Source: Dromaius novaehollandiae (lineage: Eukaryota > Chordata > Aves > Casuariiformes > Dromaiidae). Taken from it: a stretch of DNA of 64,000 nucleotides. Below, piece by piece: positions 47,773 through 59,100 of the stretch. The DNA is taken from positions 34,537,981 through 34,601,980 of the forward strand of contig NC_088098.1 of NCBI RefSeq assembly GCF_036370855.1. The letters are read 5' to 3'. Below the pieces are notes generated by a model that saw nothing but the letters and a program-made list of their open reading frames with translations, was not told where the DNA came from and did no database searches. Each line of letters starts with the position of its first letter. The first letter of the stretch is position 1. Position numbers and translations under genes: made by a program.

Positions 47773-50700
47773 CTGAGATCTGTGAAATACAGCATGTATT
47801 TTGAATTCTAATTTTAAACCAAGGAAAATCAAGTAAGCAAGAACTGACCATGTGTTAAAAACACTTGAAGCCCTCTTTCTTGTAACTGTTTATCTACATT
47901 TTAAAACCTATGTTTATATTGTAGTAACAGCTGTGTTTAAAGGGGACATGACAGAGCAGACTGATTTGTAAAGCTAAACTTGATTTTGAAGAAAAAAAAG
48001 CTAATGTTTGAAAAAACACTTCAAAAGAAGACAAAAATGATTAAAATAGACATAACCATTTGTTTAAACTATGACTTTCCCAAGAAAAACCAGTCTAATA
48101 TAAACTGGCCTATGCATAGTCCAAGCAGCTGTTCTGTGTAGCTGTTATACAAACGCTTTGTTTCAGGGAGGGAAAAAATGAAGACAAAACAGGTCATTTT
48201 CAGTGAAGGAACCAAGCTAAGGACTGGATTAACAATCAAATGTGCATACACAGGTGAGATTTGCCCCAACCCCTTAGAAGAAGGCATGCCAACTTTTTGA
48301 CCTATTTGCCCTCAACTGAGTTCTAGCCATGCGTATTGTAAATTTTTTCAGTATATTTATTTTTGTCCACACTTGCAGCAAACCCAGAGCCAGCACTGGC
48401 TGAGTTTAAATGAAATGACTCAACTTCCTACTGTAGACAGAGATTTTGTTAGGGGGTTTATAGAATTCCTTACTAGGATGCTGAAATGCTCCTGAGGTAA
48501 ATCAGATCTATATCTGTTTCATGCAGACTATCAGGAGAGATTTTCTGTCTCTGGTCAAGACAATGGGAGATACATATATATATATGTACACATGTACACA
48601 TAACTATATATAAAACTGCCTGGATCATTATTAAGCTGTTTATAAGAAAAAATGCTTTATCAAGAGGAAGTTGTTGTCACATGCCCTAACATTAGTCACA
48701 CTAGATTAAACCTATCTTTGAAAGCTCTTTTGAAATCCCTTTCATTAAAAAAAAAGTTTTCTGTTTATTTGAGTCATGTGAGGCTTTGTAAGCTGTGCTG
48801 TCTCAGTAGAGTACAGCTGAACTGGGTGAATCAGGGTTGGTGATGTGACAGTAGTGATATGACTCAAGTGGGTCCTAAGTCAGTCTTGGAGTCTTGTTGA
48901 AAGTAAAGTCTGGAAGCAGAAAGCAAAGTGCATTGTAAGCCAACACAGGGCTAGAGAACAGAAAATGGGGGTCCATGCAAACTTGTTCCACTGAGGAGAA
49001 CAGATGTGTTTGCATCTGGATTCACCCTCTCATAATAAGTATAGTAACCCATCCTGGAGAGGGTGGACACACACATCAAAGTATCCAGACTCTTGCTTAC
49101 CCAGGGGGAGTGTTTAAGATTTTGGTCCTGCTCAAGAGTTTTTGTCAGTTCCCATTTAAGAAGAACTGAGATCTCATAACTGAGGTTCCCTTGCGGTAAG
49201 ACCGGTAGCCAGCATTTATTCTGGATAGCAGCTGGCCGCCCCTGTGAATATCTCTGACTTATAGGGTCTTCTGCCAGTGCCAGAAGAGAGGGAGATGCAA
49301 TCACAGTGCAGCTCTCTGTGATGCTCCTGTTCAGGGAGTTTGTGGGAAGGAACAGCAGTTACATCCTTCAAGTCACTGGGGTTATTCCTCTAAAGGATAT
49401 TGCCAAACAGATGTCATTTTCTAAATGTAGCTATCTGTAAACACCCTCTCCCAAGATCCTGTTGAAAGTATGAATCTTTTCTTTGAAGAAAAATCTCTTC
49501 AGAAGACATGTAGGCACAAGGAAGGTGACTCAGATGCAGGTAGGCTGCCCGCTGAATCTATTAACTTACCTTTGTACAAGATATAGCTCAAGAATATCCC
49601 ATTTGGGAGAAAACAGCAAACTCTCTGAATATGCCATCCTACCCTTGAGTTCCCTTTTCCAGGGGGAATCTGGGGGGATCCCTCTGAGAACAGGGAGGCA
49701 ATGTTGCTTTGCTGCCCCACCAGGCTTCATCCTCAGCTCTGAAGATGGCTGAAGGTCAGCTTTTGCCACTTCATGACCTTCCCAGCTCTCATTTAGCAGA
49801 TCTAACAATCGCGGATGTCTAAAAGGTGATCTCATTGCCAGCTTGGCCTACCTCCCCGGCAAATCTGATCTCACTAGGGGCTAGGTTATTGTCTTGGTAG
49901 GGAGGTTTTCAAATGGTTTTGACAATCCAAATGTAATGAGAATGAGGAGGAAGTTCTCATGCACAGCTGGATGTAAAGTTCGCTTTGGCCACTGATAGCT
50001 GGCACGGCTGCACTTCAGTGTTACTACTCGGGAATATTTGCACCTGAATGCTGGGCTATTTCCTTCTAGCATCCTTCTCTTATTTAGGCTTTTGCTATCG
50101 CCCATTGGAGCTTTACCCCCAAGGAGGTAAAAAATTCAAGGAGGTGTTCAAAATGGAGCTGGCCACTTGGTAAAGAAGCAAGCTCACCTGGAAATCGTGC
50201 ACTGCGTGGAAGCACTCTGCTGCTGCCACTGGTGTCCATGTGTGCTCGTTTCCTGAGCTTCGTTTTTAGTAATAAAGAAATCAGCACTAAAATATCAGTG
50301 CTTGCCTCAAACCTTTTCCCTCAGAGCTGGCTGCTCCTCATCTTCCCAGCATGTTGAGTGGCTCCTCTACCACAAGACAGGTCTCCCATCTCTTTTCTAT
50401 CAAGTGAGTCAGCTGCAGCATAAGCAGTCACTGGATTTACACTAGGGCTGTTTTTACCTTCCGCTGCGAACAGCATTTGCTGAATGAAAAGATGGGTCTT
50501 GTCGTTTGGTCACCAGGTGACAAAGCTGTTAAGTGCTCCTGTAGGCACAAATATGTGCAAAGGTCTGATCCAGTAGTATCCTACACCCACTTTCTGGAGT
50601 GTAAACAGCCATGAGACAAGAAGAAAGGGCAGTGGTAGCTAGAAAGAAGGCAAAGACGTGGCTGGCTGGCTGCTCCACTTTCCCATCTGTGGTGGCACAT

Positions 50701-52035
50701 CACAGTTAAAAGGCATGTTACACACTGAGGACCCTGTTTTTCATGTACCCTGGAGCCCTATGGCATTGCAAATGTATTGGAAAATGGCAGCTGGAATAGA
50801 TCTGCACTGTCAAAATAGCACAGAGGAGCACAGTGTAAGTATAAAACTTATATTTGCAGGCAGGTACTATTTTTTCATGGCATATTTCCACAGAACTTAC
50901 CACAATGAACTCCACTTCTTGGAGTACCTAGGAAGTCCCATGGTGTAAATAATGCTAACAGTATATGGCCATGCGGAAATGAGGAACATTTTGCCCGTCC
51001 AGAGAGTCTGTTGTATCTCAGTGTAATCTGCTTTTGAGGGAGATCGTGGCTATTTTTAAGACAAAATGGTATTTTTCTTGGTCTTGTGTTCCAGTTAAAG
51101 ACACTGTAATGGAAAGGTGATAGATTATAAACTCACTTAATGGACATCCCACTGCAAAGTTTCCAATAAGCTCAGTCTTTGTACAGAATTCCAAGGGAAA
51201 TGTTTTCTAAATGCCAGTTGTATTTATTTGTTGCCAGATAAAGGAGAGAACTGTATTTTATTGCTAACTAATTCTGTGTATTCTTATTTTCCCATGGAAT
51301 AAAACTGACAAATTTAATTTATATATTTAATTTTAGATATATAATAGTTTATAAAGCTGAACATGCAGTTAGAGAGTACCCATAGCAGCCCCTCATTTCA
51401 GTGGGATATTTGAGTGTGCAAGTGCTGAAAGACTACTCTTGTTAAAAGTATATATATATAACTGAATATATAGCTGACTATAACTCATTAATTTCAATAT
51501 ACTAGGGACAGTTTCATCTACAATGACAAAATCTCCTTTCAGCTGTATGAACTGAATCAGCTATATTTCACTGCCTGAGTTTTTATACACAAATGTAACA
51601 TATTTTTCTTCAGGTTGGGTGGACATACATGAATACCTAGCTTGCATTGTTTATTTTTTACATTAATTTTTAAGAGTGAGAAGGATCTTCTCAGCATGAG
51701 AAGTGATCTCATTCAACTTTAGATCGGACCCCAAATAGGAAATAGAATACTTGTGGCCTGATACTTAATGCAGTGTGTCTCATTTTCCAGGTGCATACAT
51801 CTGGTCTTTAATGGCCATTTTATCAGGACTGCATCATTTCATCTTGGTCCTTTCACCACAAATATTTGATTGTAGTGAGATCTGGCCATTGGATCTCTAG
51901 CACTGAATATATAGAACAGTTTGGGTTTACAGTTTCTATCTTCAAGGCATCCTATACACTGTTGGGGGTGACAATTTTTTCATGGCAAAACATTGCTGGC
52001 AAGATATTGTGCAATGACATTTGCATGACCAAATA
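47773..52035. other. Noncoding DNA, no recognised gene
   Basis: Nothing identifiable except a TA-rich simple repeat at 48571-48611 and a short TA tract at 51449-51462. Frames reach 117 codons (48951-49304, minus) but show no recognisable domain. The part 51290-51720 is strongly AT-rich. Confidence 0.55.
48571..48611. repeat. TA-rich simple repeat
   Basis: TACATATATATATATGTACA followed by CATGTACACATAAC and TATATATA. The left part is a near-palindrome around the TA run. Confidence 0.85.
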
Positions 52036-52040
52036 TCCTG

Positions 52041-52302
52041 TGAGTAGTCCAGTGGTTAGGATAGGAAACAGAGAGTCAGGATAGCCTGGCTGTGTTCCCA
52101 CCGCACAGACTGACTCACTGCGTGACCTTGGGGCAAATCGCTTAGGCTGGAATTTCCAAAGGGGCTGCGATGCACAGCTCCTGGGGAAAAGCAGGGAGAG
52201 ATGGGTGCCTGTCTCCCTTCCATCTCGTGGAAAATCTCGAGTCTCAACTGCTCTGCATCTCAGTTGACCCACTTTAATATAGGGACAATGTTTATAAAGC
52301 TA
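52041..52302 (+). repeat. tRNA-derived SINE split by a palindromic insertion
   Basis: The left part (52041-52143) follows the tRNA-derived SINE head and body: 'gtagtccagtggttagg', 'gagagtcagg' with 'tagcctggctgtgttccca' and 'gactcactgcgtgaccttgg' plus 'ggcaaatcgctta', like 'gtctagtggttagagc..gtcaggactcctgggttct...ctcactgtgtgaccttgggcaagtcactta'. The expected continuation 'cctctctgtgcctcagtttccc..tgtaaaatggggacaat' does not follow at once. It resumes only at 52250-52302 ('ctctgcatctcagttgaccc', 'atatagggacaatg'). The gap is filled by a separate repeat (52144-52248). This is the clearest SINE in the window because it keeps the pol III promoter-like head. Confidence 0.75.
52144..52248. mobile_element. 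Palindromic MITE-like element nested in SINE
   Basis: The segment begins AGGCTGGAATTTCCAAAG and ends GTGGAAAATCTCGAGTCT; the ends are imperfect inverted repeats (52144-52161 against 52227-52244). Inside, 'gatgcacagctcctgggg' mirrors 'gagatgggtgcctgtctccc'. It is the general form of a common old palindromic repeat of turtles, crocodilians and birds ('ctgagattttcaaaggagcctaag...cacccaactcccattgaaa...cctttgaaaatcccagcc'). No transposase is encoded, as expected for a non-autonomous element. Its position between the two halves of the SINE shows that it inserted after the SINE. The exact target-site duplication could not be resolved. Confidence 0.55.
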
Positions 52303-55300
52303 GCTGGATCCTCCAGCAGAAATTGCTTATTAAGGATTGATCATTGTGTTAATCATTGTATGAATATGTGGTCTCTAGCAAAGCATGCTTTTTGGGGGGT
52401 GCAAGCAGATGAATGAATTATCTCTTTTGTCCCTTGAGAAATGGATTGTAGGTTATTTTTCTTCTGTTAAGAGGACAAACTAATAAGACTTAGATTATGT
52501 CCATTTTCTTGTTAAACCAGTGGTTCCAAAGGTAGTTTGCTTCTGGGGAAGGTTCAACTGGCAGCCATCATGTGTCTCTGTCAGTGGCAGCTCTTGGTGC
52601 GGTGGCAGGTCATCTGTATGGGCAAGAGGAGACATGGCTTCTTCCTCCCCCATCACCGCATTCAGTCTAGGATCCCACACTCTACTGCTCTTCCCCACCA
52701 CATCAAACCATGACCGAGAATATTCCCAGCCCTTTGCACCCTCCACTCTCCTTGCCCAGCGCACAGAGGTGAGTAGACCCACGTACCCTCTCTATTCACC
52801 CAGTAGGACACCTCGAGTTGCATCTTTTCCCCCCCACCTTGCGCTCCCTTCTCTTCTCTCCTCGTCCTGCTGCTGTGGCCTGTCAGGAGATGTGGGCGCT
52901 GGCATCAGCAGGGTTTTTGTAGCCGGCCCTAAAGCAACAAAGTGTTGTTGATCTGCTGCTGGATGCACGACAACCAGTGTGTGAATACACTTAAGCCAAA
53001 ACTTACAAATTATCTCCACCTACACTGCTGGAAGCTGTCTGCAGGCCTCGCTTCAAAGTGGTTTACGTATCACCAGTGTACCACAATGTGAGGAGATACT
53101 TGTTAAGCCATCGGGCTTGATTCATAGCAGTGCTACAGGACAGAATTTTTTTCTCTAAAAAGAGAACAAACTGTCATAGTATAGGACATTTTACAGTACA
53201 AATTTCAACAAGCACTTGGTTTGAAAACAGCAAAAGAAAGAAAGGCAACTCTTCAGATCAAAGCAAAACTCCATGTTTTAAAATAACTATTTAAAAAGAA
53301 GCACTGGTTTTTGGATGGGCACCTTCTTGATATTGTTAATATTTCTAAATTTCTAATGAACAATGAGAAAATGTTCTCAAGAATTGCCATTTTCTGATGG
53401 AAAACTGTGATTGTAATGAAACTTATTTAATTGGCCAACTTCTTCGAGTTGGGAACATCTGATGACCTCACTTGACTTTGCATTGGGTTTGGGTCTTGTT
53501 TAATGTGGGGAAGTGAACAAAAATGAACAAAACCTACAGCATCCCAAATCTTCTGTGAAAGCAGTGCAGTTCCTCCAATTTACCCCAGCAATTAAGAGGC
53601 AAATAGACAAGCTGGGAGCTTGCCTGCCTCTGGCATCTTGTGCTGCTTTAGATACCTAAGGTGTCTCTCCTAGTCTCTACCTGCGATTGTGGGAAGGCCA
53701 TGGGTCTCTCATAAAATCTCTGCCGAAGATACCAGCTTTGTGCAGATGTGTGCAGACCCTAGCAGGTCCAAGGGGCACTAGACACCTATGTTTATGCTCA
53801 CAGTCCCTCACTGCCCCGAGAGGGAGTTTGCTGTTTTGGAGTCCTGCCTGGCTAGAGGAGCAATGTGTGTGTAGGTGTCGATGTCTGCTCAGCAGTGGCT
53901 GGAAGGTTGCGTGTTTGCATGCAGGATGTTGCTCAGCCTTTGCGAGAGGTGCGAAGGGAAAGGCAAGGAAAGGAAAACATTAAGGTGAACAGCACAACAG
54001 AAATGAAAATGAGGAAGCTTAGCTCAGCACTGAATGCCCTTCGCATGAGGCCAGGCAGAAGAAGGGGAGGGGGAGCAGTAGGGAGGGGAATTTGGCACTG
54101 AAATAACTTTTAGCTCACATACAGTGAATTTCCTTTTATCACTAGTAGCCTGGGTCATGAAGACTCAGAGGAAACTCTCCCATTCCAAATGTTTGATACT
54201 GAATATATTTGGCTGGATGCTACTTCCAGATGTGAGTGAATTCAGTTTGTACATTTGTGTGATAACATAGTTTGGCCTCAATCTTTGGTCTCACTTACAA
54301 GCACAGAGTACAACTCAGGCACCTCTCTGCTCCCCCAGTTCCTGACCCATGCTCTGCTAAACAGTCTTCTGGCACAAATTAGAGCAGCTTAGAGGCCGCT
54401 GTAACTTGCGCCAACTTTCAGTGTTTCCAAAGGGCTGCTACAGCAGCTGGGACCACAGAGATACCAGAATACCTTCACGCTCATCCCGTTTATCATAACA
54501 TGAGCACCGTGAGATGGCAGCAAGCAACCTCCCTCTGCCTTCCAACACCACTGAGGCAATGCTTGCAGCGACTCTCCTGAGGCCAGCTAGATCTGTTTCA
54601 GCACAAGCTTACCGTAACAGAGCAGCGCAAATTTGTCTTAGATCAAAGATGATCTGGCCTCATCTCAAAGGTTTTTTTTTTTTTTAATCTCTCCTTATCT
54701 AGCTACCCTGCCCAGCAGCTTTACAAAGCGCGTGAACTCGTGACCAAAGAGAAGTGGAAGTTCACTCACGCAGCCCATGCTGGTGTCCGCCTGTATCGCA
54801 CGCAGGCAAAGAGTTCCCTCCTTTGGCTTTGAAGAAGATGCAGCTCAGCTAGTGTGAGGGAGGTGACTGGGCAGATAAATTATTAGTGCTGCAGCTGTGA
54901 GGCAAAGAAGTTGAGAGAACAGTTGTGAGTACAAAGAAAGAAGGGGGAGACAGGGTGTACTCTCCAGATAAGATTAATCCAGAATGCTATGAATTCTACA
55001 AATCTCTTGATACAGTGAACTCAACTCCTCTGGCGAAGATTTGATTGAGAGGGAAGCATTCTTTCTGCTGCAAGATACATAAAGTTTGCCACTCTTACAT
55101 TCGCTTGTTTGCAAAGCACTGTGGGCTTCTCCAGAAATCATTTTTGATGTTTACAAGTAAAAAAAAACGTATCATCGCAAGTTGTGAGTCTTTGGAAAGC
55201 AACTTTAAGAGAGCATTTTTGTGAAAAAAATAAAAACAAGCAACACAGGAATGGTGAAACTTTATTGCATTCAAGGCCTTGCAAGCATTTCAGTGTGTTT

Positions 55301-55794
55301 AGGGGTTTTGTTGTGCTGTTATCAACTTTTACAAATGGTTTTCCCCTAAAATTTTATCTTGTGTTTTACACACTTTTCAGTTTACATATGTGTTTAAACC
55401 TATTCTATTAAAAATAAAAGACTAGGTTATGGCTGCTTTGTATTATTTGTATGCATTGAGAGATGATGGAGAGATCTTCCTGGAAAGGATCGCTCCACCT
55501 CATGGAGGATGAGACCCTCACGGAGAGATCCTCAACAGCCCAGCAGAGCAGGTTCTCTCCATACACTGTTTCTGTGCATGTGTTTGTAGTTATTTTATGT
55601 GCGCGTGTTTATATGGGCAAAGCATAGGGAATTAAAATGTCACCAGCATGCCTTCTTCGTGCACATACAAACACGTGCAGGATCAGAGGTACCACCGCCT
55701 TTTCCCGATGCATATACTCCCAGGCGCTGAAACACGTATTTCCTCTCAATCCGTTTCTGCCTCACTGCAGTCTTCCTTGGGCAAAATCTGCACC
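52303..55794. other. Noncoding DNA, no recognised gene
   Basis: No exon could be supported. The 52495-53019 stretch yields opposing frames up to 143 codons in GC-richer DNA without recognisable content. A poly-T run occurs at 54671-54685. Remaining sequence is unremarkable. Confidence 0.55.
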
Positions 55795-55825
55795 TAAGCG
55801 GGCAGCGCGAGGTTCTTCAACCAGA

Positions 55826-55863
55826 CCCCGCTAAAACGCCCTGCAACGCCCCCGCCGCCCCCC
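55826..55863 (-). other. G-quadruplex candidate on minus strand
   Basis: Four C runs on the plus strand (55826-55829, 55839-55841, 55849-55853, 55858-55863) give four G runs of 3-6 on the minus strand within 38 bases, with loops of 4-9. This fits a relaxed G-quadruplex pattern. It lies at the edge of the CpG island. Confidence 0.55.
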
Positions 55864-55876
55864 GCAGCCGCGCCGA

Positions 55877-55951
55877 CCGCGGAGCCCCCGCAGCCGCGGG
55901 CGCGGGCCGCTAGGGGGCGACGCGGCTCCTCCTCGGCCGCGGAGCCCCCGC
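55877..55951. repeat. Two-copy direct repeat in CpG island, 60-bp period
   Basis: CCGCGGAGCCCCCGC occurs at 55877-55891 and exactly again at 55937-55951, flanking the CTCF-like core. It contains the SacII word CCGCGG. Probably a local duplication within the island. Confidence 0.85.
55907..55920 (+). promoter_or_regulatory. CTCF-like core motif
   Basis: CCGCTAGGGGGCGA matches the CTCF core CCASYAGRKGGCRS at all but the third position (G for A) and final base, including the invariant AGGGGGC block. It is inside the CpG island between two copies of a 15-bp direct repeat. This is the strongest single factor-binding match I found. The bases suggest a site on the plus strand, the same orientation as the weaker site at 32843. 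Confidence 0.6.
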
Positions 55952-56165
55952 CCGGCGCAGACCCCGCGGGGCAGCGCGTCTCCGCCGGTGCCGCCGCGGC
56001 CACACGGGCCTCCCGGGCGAGGAAGCCCCGCGGCCGCGCTGCCTCCGGGGCTGCGCCGCGCCGGCCGCGAAGCCCCCCGCGGCAGCCGGACGCGCGGGGG
56101 AGCCGTTCAGCCCCGCCGCGGAGGATTTCTGGCCGCTGTGGTGCTTCTTGCAGCGAGAGCAAAAA

Positions 56166-59100
56166 TCCCGTTTTCCTTTGTGAGGAAAAGTAGTTTTATT
56201 GAATGCTATTCCATGTTAATATTAAGACACTAACAGCACTGTAGAAAGAAGCCCCTATATATCACTCGGTCAAGTAGTCTAAACAACCGTGCTGGAAGCT
56301 TTCCAGCGTTGCCCAGTCAATGACCACAGAGCGTATCTGGAAAGCAGTCATTAGCAGCGGCAGTCGTGTAATCCCTCATTGCTGCCGGTCGGTTCCTCAG
56401 GAACTCTTCCCGAGAGACACACATGCTGGTGGCTTTGCGACGGATACTCCTGGGGGGTTAAGTGCCTGTTTAACACGCGATTTTCACACCCAAGACGCAA
56501 GACTGTATGGGTTTTCACGGCTTCAAGGGGTCACAGCTACTTCCCACTCCTAGAACATTTCTGCACTCAGTCCATTAATAAGTATTAGTTTGTAAGTAAG
56601 CAGTAATCTTCCGTGTATGTCTTTTTCATGGGAATCTTAGGAGATACTTGAGGCATTCCCCCAAATCTGTACCTTCGTAGAATGAGGCTACAATGTTTAG
56701 AATATTGGATAAAAGAGGAATGATACCCCATCTCATGCCCCATCCCTCTAACCATATACAGTGACTATCAAAATAATATAACAGCTAGTTCATTAAATGC
56801 GTTGTTTAAAACAACAGTGCAGGGATGCACAGCATATCTTGTCCTATACATAGGAGGTGGAGATCAGAAACATATTCAAGCAATGGTTAGTTTGCAAGAG
56901 AAGACTTACAAGGGCAAAGATCTAAGCCATGTGCCTCTATCTGTGTCTCCGTTTCCTTGCTGATACATAGGAGATAATCCTGCAGTGCTCATCTTCTTAA
57001 CAGGTTTACTGAGAGACAAACTCTGTTAATTGGAGCAATGCATCTGTTCTTTCAGAAAGTAATAAAGAGGGGTGAGGTAATACATCCTAAAAATCTTCTA
57101 TAAAACAATAAACTTAATGTACCTGATTTGAGCAGACAAGTTTTATATAGGTCATCATACTTAATTAGTATATATAAATGATTTTGAAACATAAAATGGT
57201 ATGAACAGCAGCTTAGTTTTAACTCTTACTGTAATTATATGAATAGATTTCCTTGGATTCATAATGTACTTGGTGATGTTATGACACAGAAATGATAAAG
57301 TTGCAGGGTGAAGTTACAATGTGTCTGATGGATCTATTTGTATTAAACCTTTCATTTTTGGAAATTATCCTGCATCTGTGTATTATTTCCATGACACAAT
57401 GCAACTTAAAGGATTATTCTTGCCAGGTATTTAGACCTGAAAAATGCGACGACAGTGACTTTCTTTCTTTCTTTCTTCCAATAGAGTAAATGGGAATAGG
57501 CGATATGTTTGCTGGCCATGTCTAGTTCCCATGATAATGAGTCTTTTATATACACCTTCTTACCTTCTCTTCAAGCATTTCGAAATGAATTCTTCCCAAC
57601 AGAAATGCTGAAAGTTACATAAATGTATTTAAAAGCTCGATGTTCCCCTCGTTTGGAACAATATGCAACTGAAATCCTTGATTTCCACAACCTTCCTCTA
57701 AAATATAAATTTTATATTATGTAGCCCTGCATCAGAACAATATCTACTGTAATTCAACAGTCTTAACTTGCATCAGATTCATTTCATCCCATGTGAAGTT
57801 AGGATATAGAAACCTGCCTGTTTCCTACTGAGCAGCTGCAAATTGCATCCAGTATTTCTCTACCTTCACTAGACCTTCTGTCTAGACTTAAGCAGCAGAA
57901 AATCCTTTTTTGAATGTATTGGACACCAGTCCGTATGGCTGCTACAAAAATGAAATTTTCACAAAATTGCTCACTGTAATCAATATCTTGACACTCCATT
58001 GCGTATGTTACAGGATTGTCACAAAGTCTCTGATTTCATCATCCCACAATGAATGTGGCTGCAGCAAGTAACCTTAATACCTAATAAAATTATTTTACAG
58101 ACATGAAAAAGCTCTCTTCCCCCTGGTATTGAGGAATTTGTGGGTAGGGCTTTGCAGACTTGCAATATTTAAATGAATCTTACAGACAAAACAACAAGAT
58201 ATGTTAATACTTTTAATGACATGGTCAAAAACCACACTGGCTCTTCTTAAAGGCAGTCATTTAAATGGCTAAATAAAATGCTTGATTAAATGTAGAGTCA
58301 GGATGGGATACTTTATTATGTATAATTATTTGTGACACACCTGAATTCTTTTAACACAGACTCTCATGGCTTTAAATAGTTGCAGTTTCTCCAAACAACA
58401 GTATAGATTAGCAAATAGATTAGTGTATTTACTCAGCTTTAAAACAAAGCTATCTCTGAAGCCAGCATAGTGATGACTGTCACCTTCTGTCCCATGCTGT
58501 TTTTTTGTGAAATTGCAGAGCTGTGATCCAGAGCAGGATTTAGCCCAAAGGAATTAATTTTACCTGAAAAAGAATGGCAATTTTTGGATCATTCTTTTCT
58601 GTAGGATCACTTTTCTGTAAGAATTAACTGCATTTTTGTTGTTTGCCATTTTGTTTTTCTGCATCAGCATCTTTGGCATCCTTGGAAAAACAATTGCTTA
58701 ACAGTTAAATAACCCTAATAAAACTGATGCCAGGCTCAGGAGAACTGTTCCTAATAAACTCGGATTACAGTTTGTGACTTCACGGTAATTTGTAGGAGGT
58801 CTTAGCACGACTGATGGATCCGCTCCCCAAGCACGTACGCAAGCACCAGTCTGCCCGTGAACGTGGAAGCAGAGCTGCCTCGGGTACACACGTCTTCCTC
58901 TCGAGGCCAAAGCTCTGCCCTGCCAATGCACCGCTTTAAACTGCGGTTAAAATTGCTTCCTTTGCCTCAGAGGGAGGAGAACAGCTGAGACACAGGTATC
59001 CTGGCAAAATCCATGAGAAGGTGTGAGTTAGAGGTAAAAGAAAGTCCTTTTAGGAAAACAGCATATATCATCCTCAGGATGACTTGTCCACAGCAAAAGG

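Larger units (their letters stand above)
55795..56165. promoter_or_regulatory. CpG island, candidate promoter
   Basis: About 370 bp of very GC-rich DNA with dense CpG and CGCGG/GCCGCG words, sharply bounded by AT-rich flanks on both sides. In warm-blooded vertebrates such islands usually mark promoters or other constitutively unmethylated regulatory DNA. No TATA box is seen. Frames open across it on both strands (55794-56162 minus, alanine/arginine/glycine-rich; 55988-56233 plus), but neither begins with ATG and both look compositional. No flanking exon was recognised, so the transcription direction is unknown; an orphan island or distal first exon are both possible. Confidence 0.85.

Noticed and set aside
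55794..56162. 122-codon minus-strand frame in the CpG island, rich in A, R, G
   Set aside because: It begins at TTG, has no ATG, no domain and low-complexity composition expected from GC-rich DNA.
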